NCBI GenBank assembly: GCA_023300545.1
Contig: JALZVT010000103.1
Span: 1 to 64,000, forward strand
Length of the DNA stretch: 64,000 nucleotides
Direction: 5' to 3'
From: Pseudomonadales bacterium
Lineage (GTDB): Bacteria; Pseudomonadota; Gammaproteobacteria; Pseudomonadales; Azotimanducaceae
Position 1 is the first letter of the stretch. Every line of letters begins with the position of its first letter. Shown here piece after piece: positions 1-8,453 of this stretch. The notes under the pieces were generated by a model. That model ran no database searches, was not told the origin of the DNA, and was given only the letters and a program-made list of their open reading frames with translations. A program made the position numbers and the translations under genes.

Positions 1-1071
1 GATTTGTATTCTCTGCTGACCTGCAATGCAACATCAGCCACAGCGCTGCTTGCAGTGCTGAACGAGTTTCAGCAGTTTGATGTGGAACTAATCGGCGCCC
101 ATATTTTGCAGCGCTCTAACCGAGCCATGCGCGCAGCGATTCGCGCATTACCACAGGGCACGACCAGCAACCAGATGACAGTTGATGGCTATGACACGCC
201 TGTTGAGTTGCACTGCCAGATCACCATTAATACCGCGACAGACCAAGAACAGATTGTGCTCAGCTTTGAAGGCACCTCGGGTAGTTCACCCAAAGGCATC
301 AATGTGCCGCTGAACTACACCGACGCTTATGCGTCCTTTGGTGTGCGCTGTTTGGTGGGCAATGACATTCCCAACAACGCCGGGTCGTTGTCTGTAATTA
401 CGGTGAACGCGCCGGTCGGTTGCATTCTCAATGCGCAACCGCCTGCTGCGGTGTCTGCGCGACACGCACTGGGGCAGCTGTTGCCCGATGTGATTCTGGG
501 TGCACTGGGCAAGCTATTGCCAGATGTCGTGCCGGCTGAGGGGGCTGCCTGTATATGGAATCCGGTGTTGCTAAGCGACCCGGGTGCCGATGACTCTTTT
601 GTGATTAACCCGATCTACAACGGCGGTACGGGTGCCCGAGCAGCCGCTGATGGTTTGTCGACCACTGCCTTTCCGTCGGGGGTACGAACCACGCCCACCG
701 AAATCAACGAAGTCAGTGCGCCCATTATTATTTGGCAACGAGAGTTTGCCCCGGGTACGGGTGGGATTGGTAAACAACGGGGGGGCCTCGGGCAGCGGAT
801 AGAGCTCTCCCACGCTAACAACGAGCCGTTCTGGATCTCGCGCATGTTCGATCGGTTGCAACACCCCGCACGAGGAATCCAGGGCGGCGGCGATGGCACT
901 GCGGGTTGGGTGGGTCTGAAAGACGGCCAGGCCTTCGCCGGCAAAGGCAAAGATCTGGTGCCGGCGGGTGAACGCCTAGTGATGGTGACGCCGGGCGGCG
1001 GCGGTTATGGCGACGCGCAGCAACGCGACCCACAGGCGATAGCGGTTGATGAGGCGAGTGAATTGCTCTGA
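1..1071 (+). CDS. hyuB: Hydantoinase B / oxoprolinase family protein, 3' part
   Basis: The reading frame is open from the first base, so the gene starts upstream and only its last 356 codons are here. The C-terminal part has features of N-methylhydantoinase B/oxoprolinase beta subunits: an N-P-x-Y-N-G-G-T segment, a central run ending in G-K-Q-R-G-G-L-G-Q-R, and a Gly-rich end (V-T-P-G-G-G-G-Y-G-D) close to the stop. These enzymes hydrolyse cyclic amides such as hydantoins or 5-oxoproline with ATP and work with a HyuA partner, which would lie upstream if present. The substrate cannot be told. Convergent with bfd, 19 bp away. Confidence 0.85.
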   Translation, partial: DLYSLLTCNATSATALLAVLNEFQQFDVELIGAHILQRSNRAMRAAIRALPQGTTSNQMTVDGYDTPVELHCQITINTATDQEQIVLSFEGTSGSSPKGINVPLNYTDAYASFGVRCLVGNDIPNNAGSLSVITVNAPVGCILNAQPPAAVSARHALGQLLPDVILGALGKLLPDVVPAEGAACIWNPVLLSDPGADDSFVINPIYNGGTGARAAADGLSTTAFPSGVRTTPTEINEVSAPIIIWQREFAPGTGGIGKQRGGLGQRIELSHANNEPFWISRMFDRLQHPARGIQGGGDGTAGWVGLKDGQAFAGKGKDLVPAGERLVMVTPGGGGYGDAQQRDPQAIAVDEASELL

Positions 1072-1090
1072 GACGGTGTCACGAAGGCGC

Positions 1091-1312
1091 TTAGGCGGGG
1101 TAGAACTGATCCGTTTCTTGCCGAATATGCGTCGTGTTATGTCTCTGGCCGCCGCGCTGCTGCTCAACCAGTTCTTGGGCCACGGGCAAACAACTGCCGC
1201 AGCAGGTGCCCACGCCTAGTGTCTGGGAGATATCAGCCACGTCCTTGCAGCCGTGGCGCAGGGCGGTGGTGATTTGGCTGTCGGTAACAGCGTTGCAGAT
1301 ACAAATGTACAT
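1091..1312 (-). CDS. bfd: Bacterioferritin-associated ferredoxin
   Basis: A 73-residue protein with the Bfd [2Fe-2S] cysteine pattern: C-x-C near residues 4 and 6 (M-Y-I-C-I-C-N-A-V-T-D) and C-C-G-S-C around residues 37-41. Bfd binds bacterioferritin and passes electrons to its heme to release stored iron. The start ATG has GGAG about 5 nt upstream. The last 20 residues or so are a polar tail longer than the minimal family member. It is divergent from bfr over a 168-bp interval with a Fur-box-like site, which fits the usual pairing of the two genes. Confidence 0.93.
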   Translation of the reverse strand: MYICICNAVTDSQITTALRHGCKDVADISQTLGVGTCCGSCLPVAQELVEQQRGGQRHNTTHIRQETDQFYPA

Positions 1313-1383
1313 AACGGCTCCAATACTAAATGAGAAGTATTATCGATCGCAAGTGCGGTTGCGTATCAAATTGTTAACCGTTC

Positions 1384-1410
1384 TTGTACGAGAATAAATA
1401 TCATTATAAT
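1384..1410 (+). promoter_or_regulatory. Candidate bfr promoter overlapped by a Fur-box-like site
   Basis: A perfect TATAAT at 1405-1410 has a weak TTGTAC at 1384-1389, 15 bp upstream. The 19 bases at 1390-1408 match the classical 19-bp Fur consensus at 14 positions by my hand alignment, and overlap the -10 element. Placement between divergent bfd and bfr makes iron control likely. The -35 match and the 15-bp spacing are poor, so the exact promoter is uncertain. Confidence 0.5.
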
Positions 1411-1480
1411 TCAATAAGTTACGCTTGTTTTTCGGTTGAAACGGGGGCATCATGCCGGCGTTTTAAACAGGATGTTCAGC

Positions 1481-1954
1481 ATGAAACCCCTAGGTACCGA
1501 CGTAATCCCGCACCTCAACACCATTCTCAAAAATGAGCTCACGGCCATTAACCAGTATTTTCTGCACGCAAAAATGCTGGCTGACTGGGGAATGAGCAAA
1601 CTGGCCGAGAAGGTTCGCGAAGAATCCATCGACGAGATGAAGCACGCAGACGAGTTGATCGAACGCATTCTGTTTCTTGAGGGGCTGCCCAATCTGCAAG
1701 ACTTGGGTGGTTTGAAGATTGGCGAGAACGTGGAAGAGATTTTACGCTGCGATCTGGCGCTGGAGAACATCGCGATTCCGGATCTGCGCGTGGCGGTTGC
1801 CTACTGCGAAACCATCAACGACTTTGTTAGCCGTGATCTGTTCGCAAGCATCTTAAGCGCAGAAGAAGAGCATGTTGATTGGATCGAAACCCAGTTGTCA
1901 CTGGTCAGCAACGTGGGCGTTGCCAACTACATCCAGTCGCAGATGGCGCCCTAG
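1481..1954 (+). CDS. bfr: Bacterioferritin
   Basis: A 157-residue ferritin-like four-helix protein that oxidises and stores iron in a heme-containing 24-mer. The N-terminal N-E-L-T-A-I-N-Q-Y-F-L-H-A segment and the D-E-M-K-H-A-D segment carry ferroxidase ligands (Glu, Glu, His) and the Met that ligates heme in true bacterioferritins; E-E-E-H-V-D-W supplies the last Glu/His pair. I chose the ATG at 1481 because AGGA lies 8 nt upstream and the length then fits the family; another ATG is at 1472 and a TTG at 1436. A hairpin follows the stop. Confidence 0.95.
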   Translation: MKPLGTDVIPHLNTILKNELTAINQYFLHAKMLADWGMSKLAEKVREESIDEMKHADELIERILFLEGLPNLQDLGGLKIGENVEEILRCDLALENIAIPDLRVAVAYCETINDFVSRDLFASILSAEEEHVDWIETQLSLVSNVGVANYIQSQMAP

Positions 1955-1970
1955 TATCGACTAAGGAGTT

Positions 1971-1995
1971 GACCTGACCCGCGGGTGGTCAGGTC
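1971..1995. terminator. Bidirectional hairpin between convergent genes
   Basis: Two perfect 9-bp arms (GACCTGACC and GGTCAGGTC) flank a 7-base loop between the stop of bfr and the stop of the convergent acyl-CoA dehydrogenase gene. There is only a very short T run, so it is a structural terminator candidate rather than a canonical one. Confidence 0.55.
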
Positions 1996-3132
1996 TTAGC
2001 CGAGAATTTCTCGGCCGATGATGACCCGCATGATTTCGTTGGTTCCTTCCAGAATTTCATGCACGCGGAGGTCGCGCAGATAGCGCTCGATAGGGTAGTC
2101 CTGCAAATAACCGTAGCCGCCATGCAGTTGCAACGCCTGATTGGCGATCTGGCTGCCCGCTTCGGTTGCGAACAATTTTGCCATGGCCGCACTCGATGTC
2201 TTGTCGGGTGCATCTTCTGACACTTTACGCGCGGCCTGATACAGCAGCGCTCTGGCGGCGGCGAGCTTGGTCGCCATCTCGGCCAGTTTGAAATGAGTGT
2301 TCTGAAAGTCGGCAATGGCCTGGCCAAACTGCTTACGTTCTTTAACGTAGGCTACTGTTTCATCAAGGCAACGCTTGGCGCCGCCGAGTGAGCAGGCACC
2401 AATGTTAAGGCGCCCGCCGTCGAGCCCAGACATGGCGATCTTAAAGCCTTGGCCTTCTTCGCCTACGCGGTTGCTGACCGGAACCCGGCAGTCATCAAAC
2501 TGCACGGTTGCTGTGGGTTGAGAATGCCAGCCCATTTTGCGTTCCTGGGCGCCAAAGCTTAAACCGGGTGTGCCTTTTTCAACAACCACGCATGAGATGC
2601 CGCGTGGTCCTGCGTCGCCCGTGCGCACCATGCACACGTAAACTTCGTTTTCACCGCCGCCAGAAATAAACGCTTTGGCGCCGTTGATGATGTAGCTGTC
2701 GCCATCGCGCTTGGCTTCGGTGCGCAGGGCCGCGGCGTCAGAACCGGAGGAGGGTTCGGTTAGGCAGTAGCTGGCCATGTTGTCCATGGTGATCAGGTCG
2801 GGCAGAAAGCGGGATTTAACTTCTTCGCTGCCGTAGGCATCGATCATCCAGCTGGCCATGTTGTGGATGGAGATAAAGGCAGAGGTAGAAGGACAACCAT
2901 AGGCCATGGCTTCCATAATCAGTGCTGCATCGAGTCGCGACAGGCCAATACCGCCCGACGCCTCAGACACATAGATCGCGCCAAAGCCGAGCTCGGCGGC
3001 CTCGCGGATGGTGCTGCGAGGGAAGGTGTGGTGCTCATCCCAGCCTGCTGCAAAGGGCGTAATGCGGTCCGCAGTGAAGCGGGACGCGGCGTCCATAATG
3101 GCGGTCTGGTCTTCGTTAAATTCGGCAAACAC
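1996..3132 (-). CDS. Acyl-CoA dehydrogenase, isobutyryl-CoA dehydrogenase type
   Basis: A complete 378-residue flavoprotein of the acyl-CoA dehydrogenase family, which forms the alpha,beta double bond of acyl-CoA thioesters and passes electrons to ETF. The S-I-H-N-M segment near residue 90, C-L-T-E-P-S-S-G-S-D in the middle domain and L-E-G-T-N-E at the end (putative catalytic Glu near residue 362) are all present. The S-I-H-N-M region and overall sequence recall isobutyryl-CoA dehydrogenases of valine breakdown, but substrate is inferred. The start is GTG with GGAG about 11 nt upstream. No other valine-pathway gene is next to it. Confidence 0.88.
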   Translation of the reverse strand: MFAEFNEDQTAIMDAASRFTADRITPFAAGWDEHHTFPRSTIREAAELGFGAIYVSEASGGIGLSRLDAALIMEAMAYGCPSTSAFISIHNMASWMIDAYGSEEVKSRFLPDLITMDNMASYCLTEPSSGSDAAALRTEAKRDGDSYIINGAKAFISGGGENEVYVCMVRTGDAGPRGISCVVVEKGTPGLSFGAQERKMGWHSQPTATVQFDDCRVPVSNRVGEEGQGFKIAMSGLDGGRLNIGACSLGGAKRCLDETVAYVKERKQFGQAIADFQNTHFKLAEMATKLAAARALLYQAARKVSEDAPDKTSSAAMAKLFATEAGSQIANQALQLHGGYGYLQDYPIERYLRDLRVHEILEGTNEIMRVIIGREILG

Positions 3133-3364
3133 GAGAAAATGTACTCCATGTCAGTTTCCGTGAGGCGCGAAAGTGTAACAGATACCAGTTTTTTGCAATA
3201 GGCGAATTGCGCCATAACCAAGGCGGAAGTGTGCTCTGAGTCACAGGTTGGCGCTCCGGCACTGCGGCTGAACAAAATCGCTAATGACCCGAGAGAAAGC
3301 GAGCGGCATCCAGTACAATGCGCGTCGCTGAACGCATGGCGCTTAGCGAAGAGGCGCTCACTCT

Positions 3365-3451
3365 GCCCGAGTGGCGAAATTGGTAGACGCAAGGGACTTA
3401 AAATCCCTCGGTGGCAACACCGTGCCGGTTCGATTCCGGCCTCGGGCACCA
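3365..3451 (+). tRNA. tRNA-Leu (anticodon UAA)
   Basis: An 87-nt tRNA with a perfect GCCCGAG/CTCGGGC acceptor stem, encoded CCA end, anticodon arm GGGAC-TTAAAAT-CCC with anticodon TAA, a long variable arm and the GGTTCGATTCC T-arm typical of class II leucine tRNAs. A TACAAT at 3314-3319 may be its -10 element, though no good -35 was seen. Confidence 0.96.
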
Positions 3452-3510
3452 GAGTGATCATTCGGCTTGGTTATTCATCAAGAAAGGCCGCAATAAAGGC
3501 CAAGAGAAGG

Positions 3511-3539
3511 TTGGGATTTGGCGGCACAGTCCGTACAAT
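3511..3539 (+). promoter_or_regulatory. Candidate promoter of the second tRNA-Leu
   Basis: TTGGGA at 3511-3516 and TACAAT at 3534-3539 are separated by 17 bp, and the tRNA starts 19 bp after the -10. This fits a sigma-70 promoter for the second tRNA alone, although read-through from the first tRNA gene is equally possible. Confidence 0.45.
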
Positions 3540-3558
3540 CCCGCCTCCCACCGACAAT

Positions 3559-3645
3559 GCCCAGGTGGTGAAATTGGTAGACACGCCAGGTTTAGGTCCT
3601 GGTGCAGGCAACTGCGTGGAGGTTCAAGTCCTCTCCTGGGCACCA
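3559..3645 (+). tRNA. tRNA-Leu (anticodon UAG)
   Basis: An 87-nt tRNA with GCCCAGG/CCTGGGC acceptor arms, encoded CCA, the anticodon loop TTTAGGT (anticodon TAG), a long variable arm and a GGTTCAAGTCC T-arm. It lies 107 bp after the UAA leucine tRNA and shares its general sequence, so the pair probably arose by duplication. Confidence 0.96.
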
Positions 3646-3769
3646 TCTCCTTCCAAGCACTTTGTAGCGCAAGCTCTGCACGAGCCATCGTGCGCAACGC
3701 GTCCGCTGACTCTACCCGCGCGCTCCAATATGATGGTGTTTGTTCACACCCTCATCAGGACAAGCGCCC

Positions 3770-4981
3770 ATGCCAACATCGGCACTGCCTCCCGCCAAGC
3801 CCGACTTTCCAATTCACGGTTTTGTAGCTCCCGGCTTCGAAAACGTTCGCGCGGCGTTCATCGCCAACTTCACCGACGGCATTGAAGTCGGTGCCAGCCT
3901 GTCTGTGCGCCACAACGGTCAAGAGCTGGTTAACCTGTGGGGCGGCTTCCAAGACTCCGGGTTCACCAGGCCCTGGCAACAGGACACGCTGGTCAACGTC
4001 TACTCGACTACCAAGGGGGTTGCGGCCATCGCGTTTGCAACGCTGGTTGAGGATGGCCTTTTAAATTACGACGACCCGGTCAGCAATCTTTGGCCGGAGT
4101 TTCGCGCCGCAGCTGACGGGCTCACGATTGGTCAGCTGTTGTCGCATCAAAGCGGCGTTCCCGGTGTGGCTGAGCGTCTCACGGTCACCGACCTGTATGA
4201 CTGGTCAAAGATGATTGGTCTGCTCGAGCAACAACAGCCGTATTGGCCGCCTGGCAGTGCCGCGGGTTATCACGCGATTCACTGGGGGTTTCTGGTTGGC
4301 GAGCTGGTGCGGCGCGCTGCCGGCAAAAGCCTGGGCGCGGTGCTGGCAGAACGCATCGCCGGTCCACTCACTGCCGAGTTCCACCTCGGGCTTGCGGCCT
4401 CTGAGCACGAACGGGTAGCCGACCTTATTGGTCCGAACCACGCCCGCACCACCGACAAACTCCCACCGCCTGACACGACCCCACCAAGGCTGCCGAAACT
4501 GTTTCCGGTGGCCTTACTAAACCCGTCGATTCGCCCTTGGAAAGACGCGTGCTCCGCCGAGTGGCGCAGCGCCGAAATTGCCGCCGCAAACGGCCAGGCG
4601 AGCGGTGACGGCATTGCCCGAATTTATGACGCAGCCGCCAATGGTGGCGCAATTGCGGGAACGGCAGATGCAGACGGAGTTCGAGTGCTTGAGCCCGCAA
4701 CGCTTACTGCTGCCAATGTGCAGGAAGTGGCGATGGAGGAGGATTTGATTCTCGCCAAGCCAATGCGGCGCAGTCGTGGGTTTATTTTGAACACCAACAA
4801 CGAGTATGGTCCCACGGAAGGCGCTTTTGGCCATGCCGGAGCTGGCGGGTCATTGGGGTTTGCAGATCCAGACTATGGCATCGGTTTTGGCTACGCGATG
4901 AATCAGATGCAGCCAGGTGTGGTGGAGAAAACCCGGTCAGATTTGTTGGTTGAGGCGGTTTATGCGGCGTTGGATGCTTGA
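3770..4981 (+). CDS. Serine hydrolase of the beta-lactamase (class C/EstB-like) family
   Basis: A 403-residue beta-lactamase-fold protein. The S-T-T-K tetrad near residues 79-82 is the catalytic SxxK motif, and L-S-H-Q-S-G-V-P and W-P-P-G-S segments are typical of the penicillin-binding-protein-like esterases. No signal peptide is evident, which argues for a cytosolic esterase or transesterase rather than a resistance beta-lactamase. I chose the ATG at 3770 with CAGGA about 9 nt upstream; an in-frame TTG lies at 3740. A palindromic terminator follows 20 bp after the stop. Confidence 0.85.
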   Translation: MPTSALPPAKPDFPIHGFVAPGFENVRAAFIANFTDGIEVGASLSVRHNGQELVNLWGGFQDSGFTRPWQQDTLVNVYSTTKGVAAIAFATLVEDGLLNYDDPVSNLWPEFRAAADGLTIGQLLSHQSGVPGVAERLTVTDLYDWSKMIGLLEQQQPYWPPGSAAGYHAIHWGFLVGELVRRAAGKSLGAVLAERIAGPLTAEFHLGLAASEHERVADLIGPNHARTTDKLPPPDTTPPRLPKLFPVALLNPSIRPWKDACSAEWRSAEIAAANGQASGDGIARIYDAAANGGAIAGTADADGVRVLEPATLTAANVQEVAMEEDLILAKPMRRSRGFILNTNNEYGPTEGAFGHAGAGGSLGFADPDYGIGFGYAMNQMQPGVVEKTRSDLLVEAVYAALDA

Positions 4982-5000
4982 GGCGGGGTCACATGAGGCG

Positions 5001-5030
5001 GGGGTCAGAATTAATTCTGACCCCTTCTTT
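5001..5030 (+). terminator. Perfect 24-bp palindrome with T-rich end
   Basis: Two 12-base halves (GGGGTCAGAATT and its exact complement) meet without spacer at 5001-5024 and are followed by TTCTTT. It sits between the convergent hydrolase and methyltransferase genes and can act as a rho-independent terminator for the hydrolase. A closely related palindrome lies at 9956-9983. Confidence 0.65.
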
Positions 5031-5051
5031 TCGCGTCGCCGCTTTAGCTCG

Positions 5052-5840
5052 CTAGGGCTTCTTGAACAGCAGTGTAAAGCGGTCTGTGTTGCCGCTGACT
5101 GAACGGCGGCCAACTTCGTAGCGCAGCTCGTCGTCGAGGCGGTAGTGCAGGTCAGAGAAGTCGACCAGCTCGAAGCCTGCTTCCTGAATTTCTTTGATCG
5201 CCAGAACCGGGTCCATGCGACGGCCATTTTCTGAATCGTCTTCCTGCATGTGGCGACGGGTGTGATCAACCACACCATACATGCCGCCGCGCTTCAGTGC
5301 GGTGAAGGCCGCTTCGTTCATGATCTTGCGCGACTCAACATTGAAGTTGTGCAAGTTGCGGAAGGTCACTACTAGGTCAACGCGCTTAACGCCCAGATTC
5401 AGTGCGTCCATGCCGTAGCCGCCTTTGCGGCGCTCGATTTTGGTATCAGCAGCCAGTACTTCAACCTTGTCAAAGCCAGGCTCTTTCAACAGCTTCTGTT
5501 CAACCCGTCCGGTGCCAACCGCCACAAACAGTTCGCCACGATCGCGCAGAGCCGGTGCCAGCAACGAGGTGTACCAGCCGCTTCCTGGCAGCAGTTCAAC
5601 CACGCGCATGTCTTCCGAGAGTTGGAAGAACTCTAAGGTTTCTATTGGCTTACGGTTCTTATCTCGAGCTTTGTCTGCCTCGCTGCGAGCGTCACTGGCC
5701 ATTGCCGCTTCGAGCGCGGTGCGCAGTGTGCTGTCGTCAGCGGCCTGGGCTTGAGCGCTAAACACGCCAACGGTCAGGGCGAGAGCTGCGATCGCGCAGC
5801 GCAGCGGTGCGGTAGAGAGAGAAGGTTGGGATGTGGTCAT
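5052..5840 (-). CDS. Exported class I methyltransferase-like protein
   Basis: About 262 residues with an N-terminal signal peptide (hydrophobic run A-I-A-A-L-A-L-T-V-G-V-F-S followed by A-Q-A-Q-A). The mature part resembles predicted methyltransferases with a Rossmann-like start (V-V-E-L-L-P-G-S-G-W-Y-T) and a later L-V-V-T-F-R-N-L-H-N segment. What a SAM-type fold would do outside the cytoplasm, where SAM is not expected, is unclear; the family is only named by homology. The ATG at 5840 has AGGA 7 nt upstream, better than the TTG at 5846. Monocistronic by position. Confidence 0.75.
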   Translation of the reverse strand: MTTSQPSLSTAPLRCAIAALALTVGVFSAQAQAADDSTLRTALEAAMASDARSEADKARDKNRKPIETLEFFQLSEDMRVVELLPGSGWYTSLLAPALRDRGELFVAVGTGRVEQKLLKEPGFDKVEVLAADTKIERRKGGYGMDALNLGVKRVDLVVTFRNLHNFNVESRKIMNEAAFTALKRGGMYGVVDHTRRHMQEDDSENGRRMDPVLAIKEIQEAGFELVDFSDLHYRLDDELRYEVGRRSVSGNTDRFTLLFKKP

Positions 5841-5921
5841 CAACAAGTCCTTTTAGTCCTTTAGAAATCGGGGTTCGAATTTTTGTGGATTATTGCCCAG
5901 CCGCTGCGTGAATGGCAGGGC

Positions 5922-8408
5922 TCAAGACGCTTTGTTCGCAGCGGTATTGCCGGGATGTCCAACAATATCGCGCAGGGCATTGAGTAGCTCATCCATGCGA
6001 AAGGGCTTTTTCAAACAGCCTTCCAGGCCGAGCTCGCTGACCTGTTGCAGATCGCTGGTGTGGGTGTAACCGGTAATGAGAATAACGGGCAAAGTCGGCC
6101 GTAATTCTTTGGCGCGACGAGCCAATTGCAGGCCGCTGATTTGCGGCATGATCTGGTCAGTGACCAACACCGACAGTCGGTCGATGTTTTGTTCGAGGTG
6201 CTTCATAGCCGCGGTTGAATCGTTGAACACCCGGACGGGGAAATTGGCGTTGCGTAACACCTCCGCCAGATATTTGCTCACGGATACGTCGTCGTCGACA
6301 ACCAGTATTTCGCCGCTTATATCGATATCTGAAACCAGTACGCGCGTGCTGGCGGGCTCGGCGACAGCGTCAGCATCGGGCAGCAGTATGCCAAAGCGGG
6401 TGCCTTTGCCGGGTTCACTACTAAGGCGTATGTGGCCACCGTACTCATGCACCAGAGTGTGAATCAACCACAGTCCAATGCCGGTACCTTGGCCAGGCTC
6501 CCGGGTCGTAACGTACATGTCGAAGATCTTGCGCAGCATGCTCTCGTCGATGCCGTGGCCGTTATCCTCGACCGACAGCTCGACCCAAGAGCCCTTCAGC
6601 GGTGCTTCGCAGGACGCGCACTGGCTTGCGAAGTCGCTTTCCCCATCCATGGTCTGCTCAATGACACTGGTGCGCAGATCAACTTTCACGTCGCCGTGTT
6701 GTTCGATCGCATCGCGGGCATTGATCAGCAGGTTGATCACAATCTGTTGGAGCTGAACGGGGTCGATAAGCACCGGTGGTGTGGCCGGGTCGAAGGTGGT
6801 GTCGATACGAATAGTGGCCGGGATGGCTGCACGCAGCATCCGCGATACTTCATCAATGGTATCGCTGACCCGCACTCGTTGTGCGTCACCTCGAATCGCT
6901 TTGGTGAACGTCAGCATTTGCGAGATTAATTCACGGGCGCGTTTGCCCGCATCAACCACCTCACCAAGGTAGCTATCAATGGTTTCGCCGGGCAGTCGCT
7001 CACGCGAGACCTGCACCAGCTCGGTATAGCCAATGATGCTGGCTAGAATGTTGTTAAAATCGTGGGCAATGCCGCCGGCAAGCTGGCCAATGGCCTCCAT
7101 CTTCGAGGCTTGTTGCAGCTGGCTTTCAAGCAACAGTCGATCTTGTTGCGCACGCTTTTCATTGGTGACATCGCGCAGGGTAGCGAGCACGGCGGGCTTG
7201 CCTTCCAGATCAATCAGTCGACCCGAAATATAGAAATAGCGCATTTCACCCATGAGTGAATGCTCGATATCGACAACCTGTTGTTCGCCGTCGGCACGTA
7301 ATTGAGCAATAAATCGTTCGCGTTGTTCTTTAAGTGGCCACAGGCTTGCATCTGTGGTTTGTTCACCCGGTGTATGCCCATCACCGGCTGTGGCTGTGCC
7401 TTCGATCGACCCATCTATGGCCTGAGCGATACGCTGGAAGCTGTCATTGCTTTCGAGGATGCGCCCGCTATCGAGTTCGCAAATAAACGCGGCATCTGGG
7501 CTGTGCATAAACAGCCCCTGAAACTTGCGCTGGCTCTCTGCAAGTTGCCGTGCCGTACTGCGGCCGGTGGTGACATCACGCAGCACGCCGTAGGTGCCCG
7601 CGAAGCCGTTGGTGTTGCTGCCCGAGTCGTCATAGAGCCCCATTGCCGAGAGCTCAAGAATTCGGGATTTACCCGCGATGTCAACGTAGTCGAATTCAAG
7701 CTGTTGCGTCGCTCGCTCATCGGTACGTCGCTCATTGAAGTGATAATTAATATCGCTCTGCAACGCCCCGTTGAACAATGTTTGCCAATGCTGCCCCTTA
7801 AGATTGCGGGCGTCGAAGTCAAATATCTCTTTGAGCTGATCGTTTGCCAACCGAAAGCGCCCATGTTCATCGAGCACATAGATCAGATCAGGCGAGGCTT
7901 CGATAAGAAATCGGTGCAGTCGATTCGAGGCATCAGCCCGAGCCGTGATCTCGGCGTTTTCGCGCTCCAGGCGGGTTTGCTCGAGTGCGCGCTTCACGCA
8001 GGCAACCAAGGCCGCAGGTTCAAAGGGCTTCTGCACAAAGTCGAACGCACCGAGCCGCAAGATGGGCGTGACGTTATCGAGCGACGACTCGCCGCTCAGA
8101 ATAACGGTTCGAGTGGCGATGTCTTGCTCGCGCATAGCGTTCAGCACGTCCAGCCCGGGCATGTCAGGAATGTCGAGATCGAGCAGGAGCAGGTCGTAGG
8201 AGCCAGCTTGCAACTGAGCAATGGCTGCGCTGCCCTGATTCAGGGTGTCTGCTCCCAGTCCGTAGTGCGCAAGCAGGTCGCGAACACTACGCGCATGGGC
8301 TACATCGTCGTCGACGATCAGTATGGTAGGGGTGAGACCCTTGGTGATATCTTGCGGCAGAATGCTGTCCCTGAATTCACGCACGAATCGCAGGATATTA
8401 GGGCACAC
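5922..8408 (-). CDS. Hybrid sensor histidine kinase (REC-PAS-PAS-HisKA-HATPase-REC)
   Basis: An 828-residue cytoplasmic signalling protein without membrane segments. Order: receiver domain about 28-145 with phospho-acceptor Asp near 77 (L-L-L-L-D-L-D-I-P) and Lys in F-V-Q-K-P-F; two PAS-like domains about 162-285 and 293-415; HisKA with H near 449 (G-G-I-A-H-D-F-N-N); HATPase with N box L-L-I-N-A-R-D-A-I and G boxes E-D-N-G-H-G and G-Q-G-T-G-I-G-L; a second receiver about 700-820 with Asp near 751. A C-x-x-C pair sits between N box and G1 box. No response-regulator gene is adjacent. The start codon is GTG; a GTG eight codons further in is an alternative. Confidence 0.9.
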   Translation of the reverse strand: MCPNILRFVREFRDSILPQDITKGLTPTILIVDDDVAHARSVRDLLAHYGLGADTLNQGSAAIAQLQAGSYDLLLLDLDIPDMPGLDVLNAMREQDIATRTVILSGESSLDNVTPILRLGAFDFVQKPFEPAALVACVKRALEQTRLERENAEITARADASNRLHRFLIEASPDLIYVLDEHGRFRLANDQLKEIFDFDARNLKGQHWQTLFNGALQSDINYHFNERRTDERATQQLEFDYVDIAGKSRILELSAMGLYDDSGSNTNGFAGTYGVLRDVTTGRSTARQLAESQRKFQGLFMHSPDAAFICELDSGRILESNDSFQRIAQAIDGSIEGTATAGDGHTPGEQTTDASLWPLKEQRERFIAQLRADGEQQVVDIEHSLMGEMRYFYISGRLIDLEGKPAVLATLRDVTNEKRAQQDRLLLESQLQQASKMEAIGQLAGGIAHDFNNILASIIGYTELVQVSRERLPGETIDSYLGEVVDAGKRARELISQMLTFTKAIRGDAQRVRVSDTIDEVSRMLRAAIPATIRIDTTFDPATPPVLIDPVQLQQIVINLLINARDAIEQHGDVKVDLRTSVIEQTMDGESDFASQCASCEAPLKGSWVELSVEDNGHGIDESMLRKIFDMYVTTREPGQGTGIGLWLIHTLVHEYGGHIRLSSEPGKGTRFGILLPDADAVAEPASTRVLVSDIDISGEILVVDDDVSVSKYLAEVLRNANFPVRVFNDSTAAMKHLEQNIDRLSVLVTDQIMPQISGLQLARRAKELRPTLPVILITGYTHTSDLQQVSELGLEGCLKKPFRMDELLNALRDIVGHPGNTAANKAS

Positions 8409-8453
8409 TTAGGCAAGTATCCAGAAGAACCTATCGCCATTGTTTCAACACCG

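Noticed and set aside
7302-8453. Long upstream extension of the rmuC frame
   Set aside because: It is antisense to the kinase gene, whose domains are all intact on the other strand; the true rmuC start is taken at 8454.
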